Assembly: GCA_016937695.1 (NCBI GenBank)
Contig: JAFGWC010000004.1
Span: forward strand, 1-64,000
Length of the DNA: 64,000 nt
DNA from: Bacteroidales bacterium
Lineage (GTDB): Bacteria > Bacteroidota > Bacteroidia > Bacteroidales > NBLH01
Direction of reading: 5' to 3'
In this document: one piece after another, positions 1-8,628 of the stretch
How positions within the stretch are numbered: position 1 is the first letter of the stretch
How the letters are laid out: each line of letters opens with the position of its first letter
Translations under genes and position numbers: made by a program
Notes under the pieces: model-generated
Seen by the model: the letters and a program-made list of their open reading frames with translations, nothing else
Told to the model about the DNA's origin: nothing
The model's database searches: none

Positions 1-53
1 TACCAATTACTAATATACTAATAACCAATTACCAATATACTAATTGCCAATTT
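1..53. repeat. AT-rich dispersed intergenic repeat (accaattac type)
   Basis: The first bases of the window are built from variants of taccaattac, aatatactaa and taaccaattac. The reverse complement of the same phrase (taattggtaat plus tatattagtat) occurs at 8077-8122 behind the aldehyde oxidoreductase gene. It is non-coding and low in complexity. Such families are common between Bacteroidota genes; no function is visible here. Confidence 0.6.
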
Positions 54-112
54 GTAAGGTCTTGCTAACGCTTGCAGGATTTTTTCAAGTCAATTGTGCA
101 TTGTAAATTGTT

Positions 113-1216
113 CTAATATTCGCCATATTCACAACCGCCCAAACTTCCTTCCAGTTCATCAATTAATTCAATTGTTTTGTTTTGTTTTTTATATAGTTTA
201 ACTATTCCTTCAGCATGTCCGCCATTCCATAATTTATTATGATTTTTTTCGCCATTTGGCGATTCATAATTAACTAAAAGCATTTTTGATTTTTCGCATT
301 TAAAATTCACCTCTATTTTAAATTTTCGATTATCAGAAATCACATTCCAGTAAAAGTATTTTTCATCTTCATCGGTGCTGAATTGCTGTTTAGATTTTTT
401 CCAAAACTTTGAGAAATTAAACTCAATAAATTCGCCTTTGTAATAAAATGCAGTTAATATTCTGCGCTTCAGCGAAATTCCAAATACTTTTGGGCAGCCT
501 CCGCCTAAATCCAAACTTGCATCAATTTTATTGTTTGTTAATTTTGATGTAAAATTATTACAATTCAACCATATCCATGGATTTGTATAATCTGTTCCCC
601 AATTTTTGTCTTGATATCCATAAGAGCTTTCAGGATTAACAATGTATTTTTGATTATTGAAAACAATTTCGCCTTTAAAATTACATTTCATTCCTTCAAC
701 ATGCCAATACATTTGAAATGCGCCTAATAAATTAAGCAATTTCGAACTGCCAAATCCAACATCAAACTTTACTTTTTTTTCTACCGATAGATTCCATTGC
801 ATAGATCCTGCATCACTCATTCTTTCCGGATATAAGTCTCGTTCTTGTTCCGAAACGTTAACAGCTCCGGAAAGATTAGATTCTGTTAGTTCATTATTGC
901 CAATTTTACAGTTAAGTTCTTTTGAAGAAGCATAAAAGTCGGATATATTGTAAAAATTATGCAGTTGTACTTTCTGTTCGCCCCAAGTTCCGGCCTTTAA
1001 CATTGCATAACAAGGCTTTTTCTTATTTAATTTATTCTCTTCAGATTGTCCAAATATAATTTTATCTTTCCATAAACCCGGGTTAATTACATAATATTCG
1101 ATAAAAAAAGGTTTTAATTCGCCGGTTTCAGCATTTGTAGCAACAAATGAATGCCACCACCAATCATAAGCATTTTTGGAAGAAAACTTAGTTAAACTAT
1201 ATCTGTTTTTACTCAT
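113..1216 (-). CDS. tocopherol cyclase-like (lipocalin-like) protein
   Basis: A 367-residue protein with no signal peptide or membrane segment. Its central motif YGYQDKNWG followed by NPWIWLNCNNF matches the conserved 'Y..KNWG...P..W.W' stretch of the tocopherol cyclase/CrtC-like fold, a double lipocalin-like barrel. It lies 66 bases downstream of aroB on the same strand, so co-transcription with the shikimate gene is likely. Plant tocopherol cyclases close the chromanol ring, but many bacterial relatives act on other lipids or are uncharacterised. I therefore claim the fold family and not the reaction. The start is an ATG at 1214-1216 with an A/T-rich leader. A structurally related DUF2804-like protein lies at 43497-44549. 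Confidence 0.7.
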   Translation of the reverse strand: MSKNRYSLTKFSSKNAYDWWWHSFVATNAETGELKPFFIEYYVINPGLWKDKIIFGQSEENKLNKKKPCYAMLKAGTWGEQKVQLHNFYNISDFYASSKELNCKIGNNELTESNLSGAVNVSEQERDLYPERMSDAGSMQWNLSVEKKVKFDVGFGSSKLLNLLGAFQMYWHVEGMKCNFKGEIVFNNQKYIVNPESSYGYQDKNWGTDYTNPWIWLNCNNFTSKLTNNKIDASLDLGGGCPKVFGISLKRRILTAFYYKGEFIEFNFSKFWKKSKQQFSTDEDEKYFYWNVISDNRKFKIEVNFKCEKSKMLLVNYESPNGEKNHNKLWNGGHAEGIVKLYKKQNKTIELIDELEGSLGGCEYGEY

Positions 1217-1282
1217 AATTTTGTGTTTTATATTTGTATTTGGCTGGAATAATATAATTTATACATTTTTTGTAATTAGTTT

Positions 1283-2338
1283 TTAATTCCAAATTACTAA
1301 TTTAAAATAATAATCAAAAGCTTCAAAAATTTCTTTTTTTGTTGCAGATGAGTTAATAAATGATTTTCCGATATCACTTAATAATGTAAAATTTATTTCG
1401 TTGTTTTCATTTTTTTTATCCTGTTTCATCAGCGCAAATAAAGCTTCATAATCATTCTTGTTAAATTGTATTTTGCCGTATGTTTTTATTATAAAATCAG
1501 TAATTTCTTTTAGTTTTGATAATTGAAATTTTAATTTATTGTAAGATAAAATCAGTTCAATAATAATTCCGAAAGCCACAGCATAACCATGTGCGATTTC
1601 ATTTTCGGTATTTAAAAAATAGCTTTCAAATGCATGTCCGGCAGTGTGGCCAAAGTTTAATGTTTTTCTGATGTTTTTTTCAAAAGGGTCTTTTTCAACA
1701 AAATATTCTTTAATAGAAATAGATTTTTTTATTAGTATCAGTAAATTTTGGTAATCTATTTTATCAAAATCAAGTTTGATTAAATTATTGTAATGTTCTG
1801 TGTCAAAAACTAAAGCATGTTTAATCATTTCGGCAAAACCAGATTTTAGATTTTCTTTGTTTAAAGATTTTAAAAAATCAGCATTAACAAAAACCGCCAA
1901 AGGCGAATTAAAACTACCAATTTGGTTTTTATAACCCATAAAATCGAAACCCGTTTTTCCGCCAATCGAAGCGTCAACTTGTGCAAGCAAACTTGTAGGA
2001 ATATTTACAAAATCAATTCCGCGTTTGTAAGTAGATGCTGCAAATCCGCCCAAGTCGCAAATAACGCCGCCGCCTAAATTTATAAGTGTAGATTTTCTAT
2101 CAGCATTGTTTTCTGTAAGTTTTTGCCAAATGTAAATTATAGAGTTTATGTTTTTATTGTTTTCGCCACTATTAATTTTAATTTTAATGATGTTATTCGG
2201 CAGAAAATCTTTAATTAAAGGCATGCAATATTTATCAGTATTTTCATCAGCAAGTAAAAAAAATCTATGCTGTAATTTGTTTTTAAAGATATCAGAAACA
2301 TCATTAAAATTATTTGAGAAAATTATTTTAGAGCTCAT
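1283..2338 (-). CDS. aroB: 3-dehydroquinate synthase
   Basis: Second step of the shikimate pathway: NAD- and metal-dependent cyclisation of DAHP to 3-dehydroquinate in the cytoplasm. The 351 residues are the usual length. The NAD-binding segment GGGVICDLGGFAAS is followed by KRGIDFVNIPTSLLAQVDAS and GGKTG. Metal and substrate ligands sit in FAEMIKHAL, in NFGHTAGHAFE and in HGYAVAFG. All are intact, so the gene should be functional. It is transcribed divergently from the proline dehydrogenase gene, and a TAATTTTG box on the minus strand (2387-2394) is a good -7 element for it. The tocopherol-cyclase-like gene follows directly. Confidence 0.96.
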   Translation of the reverse strand: MSSKIIFSNNFNDVSDIFKNKLQHRFFLLADENTDKYCMPLIKDFLPNNIIKIKINSGENNKNINSIIYIWQKLTENNADRKSTLINLGGGVICDLGGFAASTYKRGIDFVNIPTSLLAQVDASIGGKTGFDFMGYKNQIGSFNSPLAVFVNADFLKSLNKENLKSGFAEMIKHALVFDTEHYNNLIKLDFDKIDYQNLLILIKKSISIKEYFVEKDPFEKNIRKTLNFGHTAGHAFESYFLNTENEIAHGYAVAFGIIIELILSYNKLKFQLSKLKEITDFIIKTYGKIQFNKNDYEALFALMKQDKKNENNEINFTLLSDIGKSFINSSATKKEIFEAFDYYFKLVIWN

Positions 2339-2386
2339 TTTAATGTCAATCTTTTTAATTTCGTTTTTTGTTTATAATTTCGCAAT

Positions 2387-2394
2387 CAAAATTA
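2387..2394 (-). promoter_or_regulatory. Bacteroidota-type -7 box for aroB
   Basis: The minus strand reads TAATTTTG, an exact fit to the TAnnTTTG -7 consensus of Bacteroidota, about 50 bases upstream of the aroB start. A TTG lies 17 bases further upstream, a little closer than the usual 19-21. Confidence 0.5.
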
Positions 2395-2444
2395 CAAAAC
2401 AGTTTATTAATCAACGAGTTTTAATTTTATAAAATTTAATAATA

Positions 2445-3617
2445 ATGATAAAATTTGAAAATACAGAGATAGCTTTTAAAAGTAAATCGGACAAAGAATT
2501 AAAAAAAGCACATTTTTTATTTAAAGTAATGGGAAGCCCGTCTTTGGTAAAAGCAGGAAATAGCCTTACAAAAATAGCCATAAGTATTAATTTTCCTGTA
2601 GCTTGGGCAGCAAAACCAACTTTGTATGCACATTTTGTTGGTGGCGAAACTATTGAAAAATGCAAAACTAATGTTGAAAAGCTTGGCGAATATAATGTAA
2701 AAGCCATTCTCGATTATTCTGTTGAAGGAAAAGATGACGATAAAGATATTGAAAAGGCTTTGCAAGAAACTATAAATTCGATTAAAAATGCAGGCTCTAA
2801 TCCAAATATTCCTTTTGCAGTATTTAAACCAACAGCTTTCGGTAAAAGTGCAATATTAGAAAAAGCAAGCGAAAATAAAGAACTAACTGAATTTGAAAAA
2901 GCAGAAGTTCAGAAATTTAAAGACAGAATAGACACACTATGCAAAACAGCTTTTGAAGCAGATATTCCTATTCTTGTAGATGCAGAAGACACATGGTTTC
3001 AAAATATATTTGATATAGTTGTTACAGAAATGATGGAAAAGTACAATAAAGAAAAAGCTATTGTTTTTAATACATATCAAATGTATCGTTGGGATAGACT
3101 TGATATACTTAAACAAGCACATAAAGCAGCAACAGAAGGAGCTTATTTCTTGGGCGCTAAATTTGTTCGTGGTGCATATATGGAAAAAGAACGTGCCAGA
3201 GCTGCAGAAAAAGGATATAAAGACCCAATTCAACCTGACAAAGAAAGTACAGATTGCGATTTTAATCTAGCATTAAAATATTGTGTAGAAAACATCAAAA
3301 ACATAACAGTTTTTAACGGAACACATAACGAATACAGCTCAGCATATTTAGCTGAATTAATGGAAGAAAAAGGATACGAAAAAAACGATAAAAGATTCTG
3401 GTTTTCTCAACTTTATGGAATGAGCGACCATATTAGTTTTAATCTGGCTCAAGCAGGATATAATGTTGCAAAATATATGCCTTATGGTCCGGTAAAACAT
3501 GTTTTGCCATATCTTTTAAGAAGAGCAGAAGAAAACACATCAGTAAAAGGACAATCGAGCAGAGAACTTCAATTAATTGAAAAAGAAGCTAAAAGAAGAG
3601 TCGAAAAACAATATTAA
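2445..3617 (+). CDS. proline dehydrogenase (monofunctional)
   Basis: FAD-dependent oxidation of L-proline to pyrroline-5-carboxylate, feeding electrons to the quinone pool and carbon to glutamate. At 390 residues this is the single-domain type with no P5C dehydrogenase domain. Family hallmarks are visible: VDAEDTWFQ (barrel strand with acidic substrate ligands), NTYQMYRWD, the KFVRGAYMEKERARA segment (arginine/tyrosine FAD contacts), FNGTHNE, and PYGPVKHVLPYLLRRAEEN near the C-terminus, where the RR pair binds proline carboxylate. No partner P5C dehydrogenase lies in this window. The start ATG directly follows the divergent promoter region shared with aroB. A 10-bp hairpin follows at 3741-3769. 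Confidence 0.93.
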   Translation: MIKFENTEIAFKSKSDKELKKAHFLFKVMGSPSLVKAGNSLTKIAISINFPVAWAAKPTLYAHFVGGETIEKCKTNVEKLGEYNVKAILDYSVEGKDDDKDIEKALQETINSIKNAGSNPNIPFAVFKPTAFGKSAILEKASENKELTEFEKAEVQKFKDRIDTLCKTAFEADIPILVDAEDTWFQNIFDIVVTEMMEKYNKEKAIVFNTYQMYRWDRLDILKQAHKAATEGAYFLGAKFVRGAYMEKERARAAEKGYKDPIQPDKESTDCDFNLALKYCVENIKNITVFNGTHNEYSSAYLAELMEEKGYEKNDKRFWFSQLYGMSDHISFNLAQAGYNVAKYMPYGPVKHVLPYLLRRAEENTSVKGQSSRELQLIEKEAKRRVEKQY

Positions 3618-3740
3618 TATTTGGATTTGGTCTGATAATTGTAATTTTTTGCAAAACTATAAATTTAATAATCAGGTAGTTGTATCTAATTATCTAATAA
3701 TAAGCAGAAATAGTGTAAAAAAAACTTAATATATTAAAAA

Positions 3741-3769
3741 CCTGTTCCAATTAACATTTTTGGAACAGG
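3741..3769 (+). terminator. hairpin after proline dehydrogenase
   Basis: A perfect 10-bp stem, CCTGTTCCAA / TTGGAACAGG, with a 9-base loop. It is followed by ctatttaa, not a clear T-run, so plus-strand termination is plausible but not textbook. It is preceded by five A's. Confidence 0.5.
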
Positions 3770-3804
3770 CTATTTAAGCCAAATTAAAAAACAAAACCAA
3801 AAAT

Positions 3805-4791
3805 ATGTACAAGTTCATTCTAATTTTTATTTTGTGTACAACTTCTTTAAAAGCGCAATTGGCTGAAAATCCTTTACTTCAAAAAGCAGCAATAAATTAT
3901 TGGTTTTTTATTGAATTAGAGAAAATTCCAAATCAAAATTCAGGAGCAGTTCAGATTCATATAAAAAATATTTATGATAATATTATATCAGGCACTTTTG
4001 ATGAATTTGATAAAGACCATCAGCGAGGAATGATTAGAAGTAAAATAATTATTGGCCCTTTTTCTGAAAAACATCAGGCCGAAAACTCTATGTCTTTATA
4101 TAAAAATGTATCAAGAGGAATTTTGCAAAAAGGATCTGAACAAAAAGAAAACGATATTACTTATTCTTTTTTTTACGTAAGTCCATATTCTGGCGATTCA
4201 ATAAAAGGAATATATTTAGAACCAATTCCGTCTAGAGTTTCAACAGGTTCCCAAGAAGATTTTATTGCAAGCTTAGACGTAGGTTTAAACTTCGAGAAAT
4301 TGGCAATTGGTCCATTTCCTAACTATAAATCGGCAGAAAAGGCAAAATTTGTATACAGAAAAAACGTTTTTGATGCATCCTATGTTAATAATGAAAAAAA
4401 TGAAAGCTTAAAAAGAATGGTGAGAAAGTGGAAATCTTTAAAGTTTGAGATTGTAAGAAAAGCTCAAGGCCATGAAGCAGATAAATTCAGATATAGATTC
4501 AGCACCGGTTTCCCTCAAAATTATTTCGAACCAGATGCTGTTCAGGTAATTATAATTACGGCAAATTATAACGATAAAGTTCATACTTCGCGAACATGTT
4601 TCTCTTTGCAAGGCAGCGATGTTCTTGACAATAATTATTCGATTTCATCGGAAAGAAGCACCACGTACGTTAATTTTTTATTTTTTGATAAATATAATCC
4701 TGCAAGAATAACCGGATTTTTATTCGAAAGCTTTATATATAATGATGCTGAAATGATTGACTTAGAGCCTGTTTTTATCGATTTAAAATAA
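3805..4791 (+). CDS. exported protein with two SPOR-like segments
   Basis: A 328-residue protein with an N-terminal signal peptide (about residues 1-17, cleaving near LKAQ). Two copies of an IGPF....A.....Y..N pattern (IGPFSEKHQAENSMSLYKN near residue 90 and IGPFPNYKSAEKAKFVYRKN near residue 170) resemble the second half of SPOR domains, which bind peptidoglycan stripped of stem peptides. The C-terminal third shows no recognisable motif. A periplasmic, wall-associated role is inferred. The gene stands alone, convergent with the DUF4412 gene. Confidence 0.6.
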   Translation: MYKFILIFILCTTSLKAQLAENPLLQKAAINYWFFIELEKIPNQNSGAVQIHIKNIYDNIISGTFDEFDKDHQRGMIRSKIIIGPFSEKHQAENSMSLYKNVSRGILQKGSEQKENDITYSFFYVSPYSGDSIKGIYLEPIPSRVSTGSQEDFIASLDVGLNFEKLAIGPFPNYKSAEKAKFVYRKNVFDASYVNNEKNESLKRMVRKWKSLKFEIVRKAQGHEADKFRYRFSTGFPQNYFEPDAVQVIIITANYNDKVHTSRTCFSLQGSDVLDNNYSISSERSTTYVNFLFFDKYNPARITGFLFESFIYNDAEMIDLEPVFIDLK

Positions 4792-4946
4792 GCACACTGC
4801 GTATAAATTAAGAACCAAGAAAATGCTGTATTTGACAGAAAAACCATAAAATTTCAACTAATCATAAATTAAGCTAAAACAAAATGGGAGTTTCTCTTGT
4901 TTTCTGAAAATTGGAAACCATTTCGTTCACTTGCAGATTGTTTTTT

Positions 4947-5522
4947 TTACTGTTCCATAATTGTAAATCCTTCAGGAATTTTAAAGCCGGCTTCATCAGC
5001 TGTCCATGATTTAATATCCTTAAGTTCCATATTTGTGTCTCCGGCAACATCAATATGGCTCACAATTTTTATTGGAAATGAGTATTTATTAGAATACCAC
5101 ATAGTGTACAAAAGCTGCTTGCTTTCTCCGTACAACTCTTTTTTAACGCAGTCGTAACCATTAACAGTTTCATTACCAATTATCTTTTCTGTTCCGCCTA
5201 AATCTAGCTGATATTCGTAAAGTTTTAATGGATCATTTCCCATGCTCATTGGGCTGTATGGGTTTGTTTTAATTGCCATTTTTTGCTGCGGTATTATCAC
5301 AAATACTTTTTTTGGTTGATTTAGAACTATTATAATCCCTTCCTGTCCATCTTCATTAAATTCATTACGGTATCTGTTTTTGTCGCTAAAAACTTTAAAA
5401 TCTTTTTTAACACCAGAAAGTGTAAATTGCATTTTAGCCTCAAACTGACTAAAAGCATTAATTGATAAAGTACATAAAATGGAAATCAGTAAAACTAGCT
5501 TTAGGTTTCTTAACTCTTTCAT
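4947..5522 (-). CDS. DUF4412-like exported protein
   Basis: A 191-residue protein with a clear signal peptide (LVLLISILCTLSINAFSQ, cleavage near residue 26). The mature part is a predicted all-beta sheet with patterns such as NRYRNEF, QQKMAIKTNPYSPM, GYDCVKKELYG and WYSNKYSFPIKI. This resembles the DUF4412 family, which has a LolA-like half-barrel fold and probably a periplasmic location. No catalytic residues can be named. It is monocistronic, with an ATG start at 5522 and an A/T-rich leader. Confidence 0.6.
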   Translation of the reverse strand: MKELRNLKLVLLISILCTLSINAFSQFEAKMQFTLSGVKKDFKVFSDKNRYRNEFNEDGQEGIIIVLNQPKKVFVIIPQQKMAIKTNPYSPMSMGNDPLKLYEYQLDLGGTEKIIGNETVNGYDCVKKELYGESKQLLYTMWYSNKYSFPIKIVSHIDVAGDTNMELKDIKSWTADEAGFKIPEGFTIMEQ

Positions 5523-5761
5523 AATAAAAGGTTTTAATTAAAATAATTTATTATTTGGATATTTTGTTATAATATAATTGTTAAGTGATATTATTTCTAT
5601 GATTTAACTTATATTCATAACAAGTTACAAATATTATCAATAATAAACAATGGATTAAAATTTTAATGTTTGATATTATTAAAAAGTACTACTAAACTAT
5701 TTTGTTTTTTTACATTTATCTTTTGCCTTTTTACTTTTGTCTTAAAAACGCAAACCCGCGA

Positions 5762-5779
5762 TATGCAAAACTTTGCATA
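5762..5779. promoter_or_regulatory. 18-bp palindrome upstream of aldehyde oxidoreductase
   Basis: TATGCAAA-AC-TTTGCATA has perfect 8-bp arms around a 2-bp centre. It lies 43 bases upstream of the -7 box at 5823. Its symmetry and position suit an operator for an activator, but the regulator is unknown. Confidence 0.4.
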
Positions 5780-5822
5780 ATGCTATAAATCATATTTTTA
5801 TAAATCTCAATGATTAATTTTG

Positions 5823-5830
5823 TACTTTTG
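5823..5830 (+). promoter_or_regulatory. Bacteroidota-type -7 box (TACTTTTG)
   Basis: TACTTTTG fits TAnnTTTG exactly, 38 bases before the ATG of the aldehyde oxidoreductase gene. No clear TTG is present at the -33 position, consistent with a promoter that needs an activator. Confidence 0.5.
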
Positions 5831-5868
5831 CAAAGCAATATTTAATAGAAAACTTAAAAAATATCAAA

Positions 5869-8016
5869 ATGGATATTAATTCACTAAAAGTTATTAAGGA
5901 AATCTCCTATAACGTTACACCAATGGATAAGGGTTATACTGATAAGGTTTTACATGTTAATGTTACAGATAGCTCTATAACTCAAAAAGATGTAGCACCT
6001 TTAATGAAGGAGAAATTTATAGGCGGAAAAGGATATGGTTTAAAATTACTTTGGGATGCTACAAAACCAGACACAAAATGGAATGATCCTGAAAACGAGA
6101 TAATTATAAGTCCGGGCCCAATTGCCGGAATTACTCAATATTCAGGTACCGGAAAATCTCTTGTTGTTACTATATCTCCTCAAACAGATTCTGTTATGGA
6201 TAGTAATGTTGGTGGTTACTTTGGTCCTTTTTTAAATTTTTCCGGTTTTGATGCTCTTGAGCTTCAAGGTAAATCAGCTAAAGACGTAATAATTATTATT
6301 GATGGCGAAGCAGGAAAAATAAAAATTGTAGAAGCACCTGAAGGAACAAGTGATTCTCACGTACTTGCTGATAAACTTATGAAAGCCATAGCAAATAGCG
6401 ATGCCGGAAAAGACCTTGTTAAAGTATCTGTAGTTTCAGCCGGATCAGCAGCAGAACATTCATTGATTGGAATGCTTAATTTTTCTTTTTATGATACAAA
6501 ACGAAAAGAAATCCGTTTTAAACAAGCCGGACGTGGTGGAATTGGTACTGTATTAAGAGATAAAGGTATTAAGGCAATTGTTGCTAAAGTTCCAAGAATT
6601 AGTGGTAATCTTAACAATGTTGTTGATATGAAAGCCATTATGGAAAGAGGAAAAACTTTCAACAAAGAAATGAAAGACCTTGACGAATCTCAAGCGCAAA
6701 TGCGCTCAAAAGGCACAGCTCACCTTACAAATGTAATGAACGATTATAATCTTCTTCCTGTAAATAATTTTAAATTTGGAAGTCATAAAGATGCAGATAA
6801 AATACACGGAGATGTTTGGAAATCATATTTTACACAAGGAGTTCCTGATGGTTGCTGGGTAGGATGTAATATGTCTTGTGCAAAAGGAGTTGACAATTAC
6901 GAATTAAGAAGCGGACCATATGCTGGAGATAAAGTTCTTGTTGAAGGGCCTGAGTACGAAACTACTTCGTCATTAGGTTCAATTATGGGAATTTTTAATC
7001 CTGATTTTACTATTGAATCAAATTTTTATTGTGATACTTATGGTATTTGTACAATTTCTTGGGGAACAATTATGGGTTTCTTAATGGAATGTTACGAAAA
7101 CGGAATACTTAACGAAGAACGCACCGGAGGTTTAAAATTGAATTTCGGTAATGCCGATGATTCGATGAAATTATTACACTTGGTAGCAAAAGGCGAGGGA
7201 TTTGGTAAAATTGCAGGTCAAGGTGTTAGGAAATTAAAGAAATATTTTGCGGAACAAGGCTGGGGAGATGCTAACTTTATGCAAGATATAGGAATGGAAA
7301 ATAAAGGACTTGAATATTCGCAATATGTATCTAAAGAATCATTAGCTCAACAAGGTGGATATGCAATGACAAATAAAGGACCGCAGCACGATGAAGCTTG
7401 GCTTATTTTTATGGATATGGTTAATAATCAGATCCCTACATTCGAAGACAAAGCAGAAGCATTACATTATTTCCCAATGTTTAGAACTTGGTTTGGTTTA
7501 ATGGGATTATGTAAACTTCCTTGGAATGATGTTGAACCGGAGAATAATGCAGAAACAGACGAGCCTGCAAAAGTACCTGAGCATGTTGATAATTATGTTG
7601 CTATTTATAAGGCAGTTACAGGAAAACCTTTCGATAAAAAAGAAATGATAAGAATGTCGGAAAGAGTTTATAATTTTCAAAGAGTTTTCAATTTAAGAAG
7701 AGGCTTTGGTAAAAGAGCAGATGATGCCCAACCATACCGTGCCGCAGGACCGGTTACAAAAGAAGAATATCTTTCATTAGAAGCTCAATACGATAAGCAA
7801 ATGAAAGAAGATATTGGTGTAGATCCTAAAGGAAAATCGCTGGAAGAAAAAATGGAAATTACACGTAAACATAGAGAACTTCAATACGAAAAGCTTCTTG
7901 ATGCAGTTTATATGCGAAGAGGTTGGAGTAAAAATGGTATTCCTACAATTGAGCATCTAAAAAATTTAGGCATGGATTTACCGGAAGTTATTGAAACTGT
8001 TACACCTCATTTGTAA
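5869..8016 (+). CDS. aldehyde:ferredoxin oxidoreductase family, tungsto/molybdopterin enzyme
   Basis: Cytoplasmic oxidoreductase of the AOR family (715 residues). Members oxidise aldehydes or related substrates using a bis-pterin W or Mo site and a [4Fe-4S] cluster, usually with ferredoxin. The N-terminal pterin-binding domain shows FIGGKGYGLKLLWD, SPGPIAG and NVGGYFGPFLNFSGFDALE. The cluster cysteines are C329, C333 and C337 (GCWVGCNMSC, spacing C-x3-C-x3-C), and the probable fourth is C548 (GLMGLCKLPWND). GPEYETTSSLGS follows the first three. The spacing resembles the BamB/longer-AOR branch and not the archaeal C-x2-C-x3-C type, so the substrate is uncertain. A strong terminator follows, so it is probably transcribed alone. 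Confidence 0.88.
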   Translation: MDINSLKVIKEISYNVTPMDKGYTDKVLHVNVTDSSITQKDVAPLMKEKFIGGKGYGLKLLWDATKPDTKWNDPENEIIISPGPIAGITQYSGTGKSLVVTISPQTDSVMDSNVGGYFGPFLNFSGFDALELQGKSAKDVIIIIDGEAGKIKIVEAPEGTSDSHVLADKLMKAIANSDAGKDLVKVSVVSAGSAAEHSLIGMLNFSFYDTKRKEIRFKQAGRGGIGTVLRDKGIKAIVAKVPRISGNLNNVVDMKAIMERGKTFNKEMKDLDESQAQMRSKGTAHLTNVMNDYNLLPVNNFKFGSHKDADKIHGDVWKSYFTQGVPDGCWVGCNMSCAKGVDNYELRSGPYAGDKVLVEGPEYETTSSLGSIMGIFNPDFTIESNFYCDTYGICTISWGTIMGFLMECYENGILNEERTGGLKLNFGNADDSMKLLHLVAKGEGFGKIAGQGVRKLKKYFAEQGWGDANFMQDIGMENKGLEYSQYVSKESLAQQGGYAMTNKGPQHDEAWLIFMDMVNNQIPTFEDKAEALHYFPMFRTWFGLMGLCKLPWNDVEPENNAETDEPAKVPEHVDNYVAIYKAVTGKPFDKKEMIRMSERVYNFQRVFNLRRGFGKRADDAQPYRAAGPVTKEEYLSLEAQYDKQMKEDIGVDPKGKSLEEKMEITRKHRELQYEKLLDAVYMRRGWSKNGIPTIEHLKNLGMDLPEVIETVTPHL

Positions 8017-8034
8017 TCTTTATATATACTTATT

Positions 8035-8075
8035 AAAAAAAAGACCGACTCTAATTTCAGTGTCGGTCTTTTTTT
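8035..8075 (+). terminator. rho-independent terminator after aldehyde oxidoreductase
   Basis: A-run plus GACCGAC pairs with GTCGGTC plus seven T's around a 12-base loop. It is a textbook intrinsic terminator and, being symmetrical, could act on both strands. Confidence 0.9.
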
Positions 8076-8076
8076 A

Positions 8077-8122
8077 TGGGTAATTGGTAATTGGTATATT
8101 AGTATATTAGTAATTGGTAATT
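8077..8122. repeat. AT-rich dispersed repeat (taattggtaat type)
   Basis: Tandem words taattggtaat and tatattag. This is the reverse complement of the phrase found at 1-53, and a shorter copy, gggtaattggtaattttt, follows at about 8175-8191. It starts directly after the terminator. Confidence 0.6.
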
Positions 8123-8429
8123 AAAAAATATCATCATTCAATATTCAATATTCATTATTCGATGTTTTTTTATGGGTAATTGGTAATTTTTAATTCGTAA
8201 ATCGAGAATTGTAAATCGCAATTCGTTAATAGATCATCTTATTGAGCCAATTGGGGTTCTTTTGTGGGAATTAGTTTAAATAATGATTCTTACTAAATCT
8301 CTGAAATTATGAGTTAAAAACTTAGTAAGTAATTAAAGACTTGCTAAGTCTATTTTAATGCAAAAATCAAAACTTTGTTTTCGCATTAAAGTATTTTTTT
8401 ACTGCCAACAAAAGCTCTCCTTTATATTT

Positions 8430-8590
8430 TAAATTATTTAGCTGATTTAAAACATAATGCCTATAATTAACCGTTCAATAATTTCTGACTTTAACAAATA
8501 AAATAAGAAATTCAAAAAAAAAAGATAAATTTGCAATTAATAAAAAAACGTGTAACTAAATTGGAAATAGACACAATGTAGTTACATAAA
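8430..8590 (+). repeat. dispersed element, copy 1: promoter-like box plus hairpin
   Basis: Bases 8525-8587 match 29043-29105 at 59 of 63 positions without gaps, and a weaker similarity extends about 90 bases upstream (GCTGATT, then gttcaataattt words). The conserved part contains TAAATTTG (8526-8533, an exact -7 box). It then carries a 14-bp stem (8550-8563 / 8574-8587, one mismatch and one G-T pair) around a 10-base loop. It ends about 40 bases before the NADH dehydrogenase start, so it probably supplies that gene's promoter and leader. Confidence 0.65.
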
Positions 8591-8628
8591 TATTACTTCT
8601 AAAAGTAAATATAAATCAGAAAATAAAT

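Larger units (their letters stand above)
5523..5868. other. intergenic region upstream of aldehyde oxidoreductase
   Basis: A 346-base spacer between divergent genes. It contains a T-rich stretch at about 5703-5742 with repeated cttttgcc / acttttg words, an 18-bp palindrome at 5762-5779, and a consensus -7 box at 5823-5830. I see no ORF or RNA gene. Confidence 0.6.
8017..8628. other. long intergenic region with terminator and dispersed repeats
   Basis: A 612-base non-coding gap between two co-directional genes. In order it holds a strong terminator (8035-8075), AT-rich taattggtaat repeats (8077-8122, again near 8175-8190), caatattcaatattcattattc words, an octamer-rich stretch of aaatcg/gaattg words (about 8193-8230), and a ~150-bp dispersed element ending in a hairpin (8430-8590). 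No credible ORF is seen. Confidence 0.65.

Noticed and set aside
2148-3270. Several plus and minus ORFs overlapping aroB and the proline dehydrogenase gene
   Set aside because: They lie inside well-supported genes in other frames and show low-complexity compositions with no domain. The same applies to similar overlapping ORFs elsewhere.
8550-8587. Integron attC-like recombination site in the dispersed hairpin element
   Set aside because: The arms contain aac...gtt symmetry, but they do not fit the RYYYAAC/GTTRRRY core sites, the extrahelical bases are not apparent, and no integron integrase or cassette array is present.
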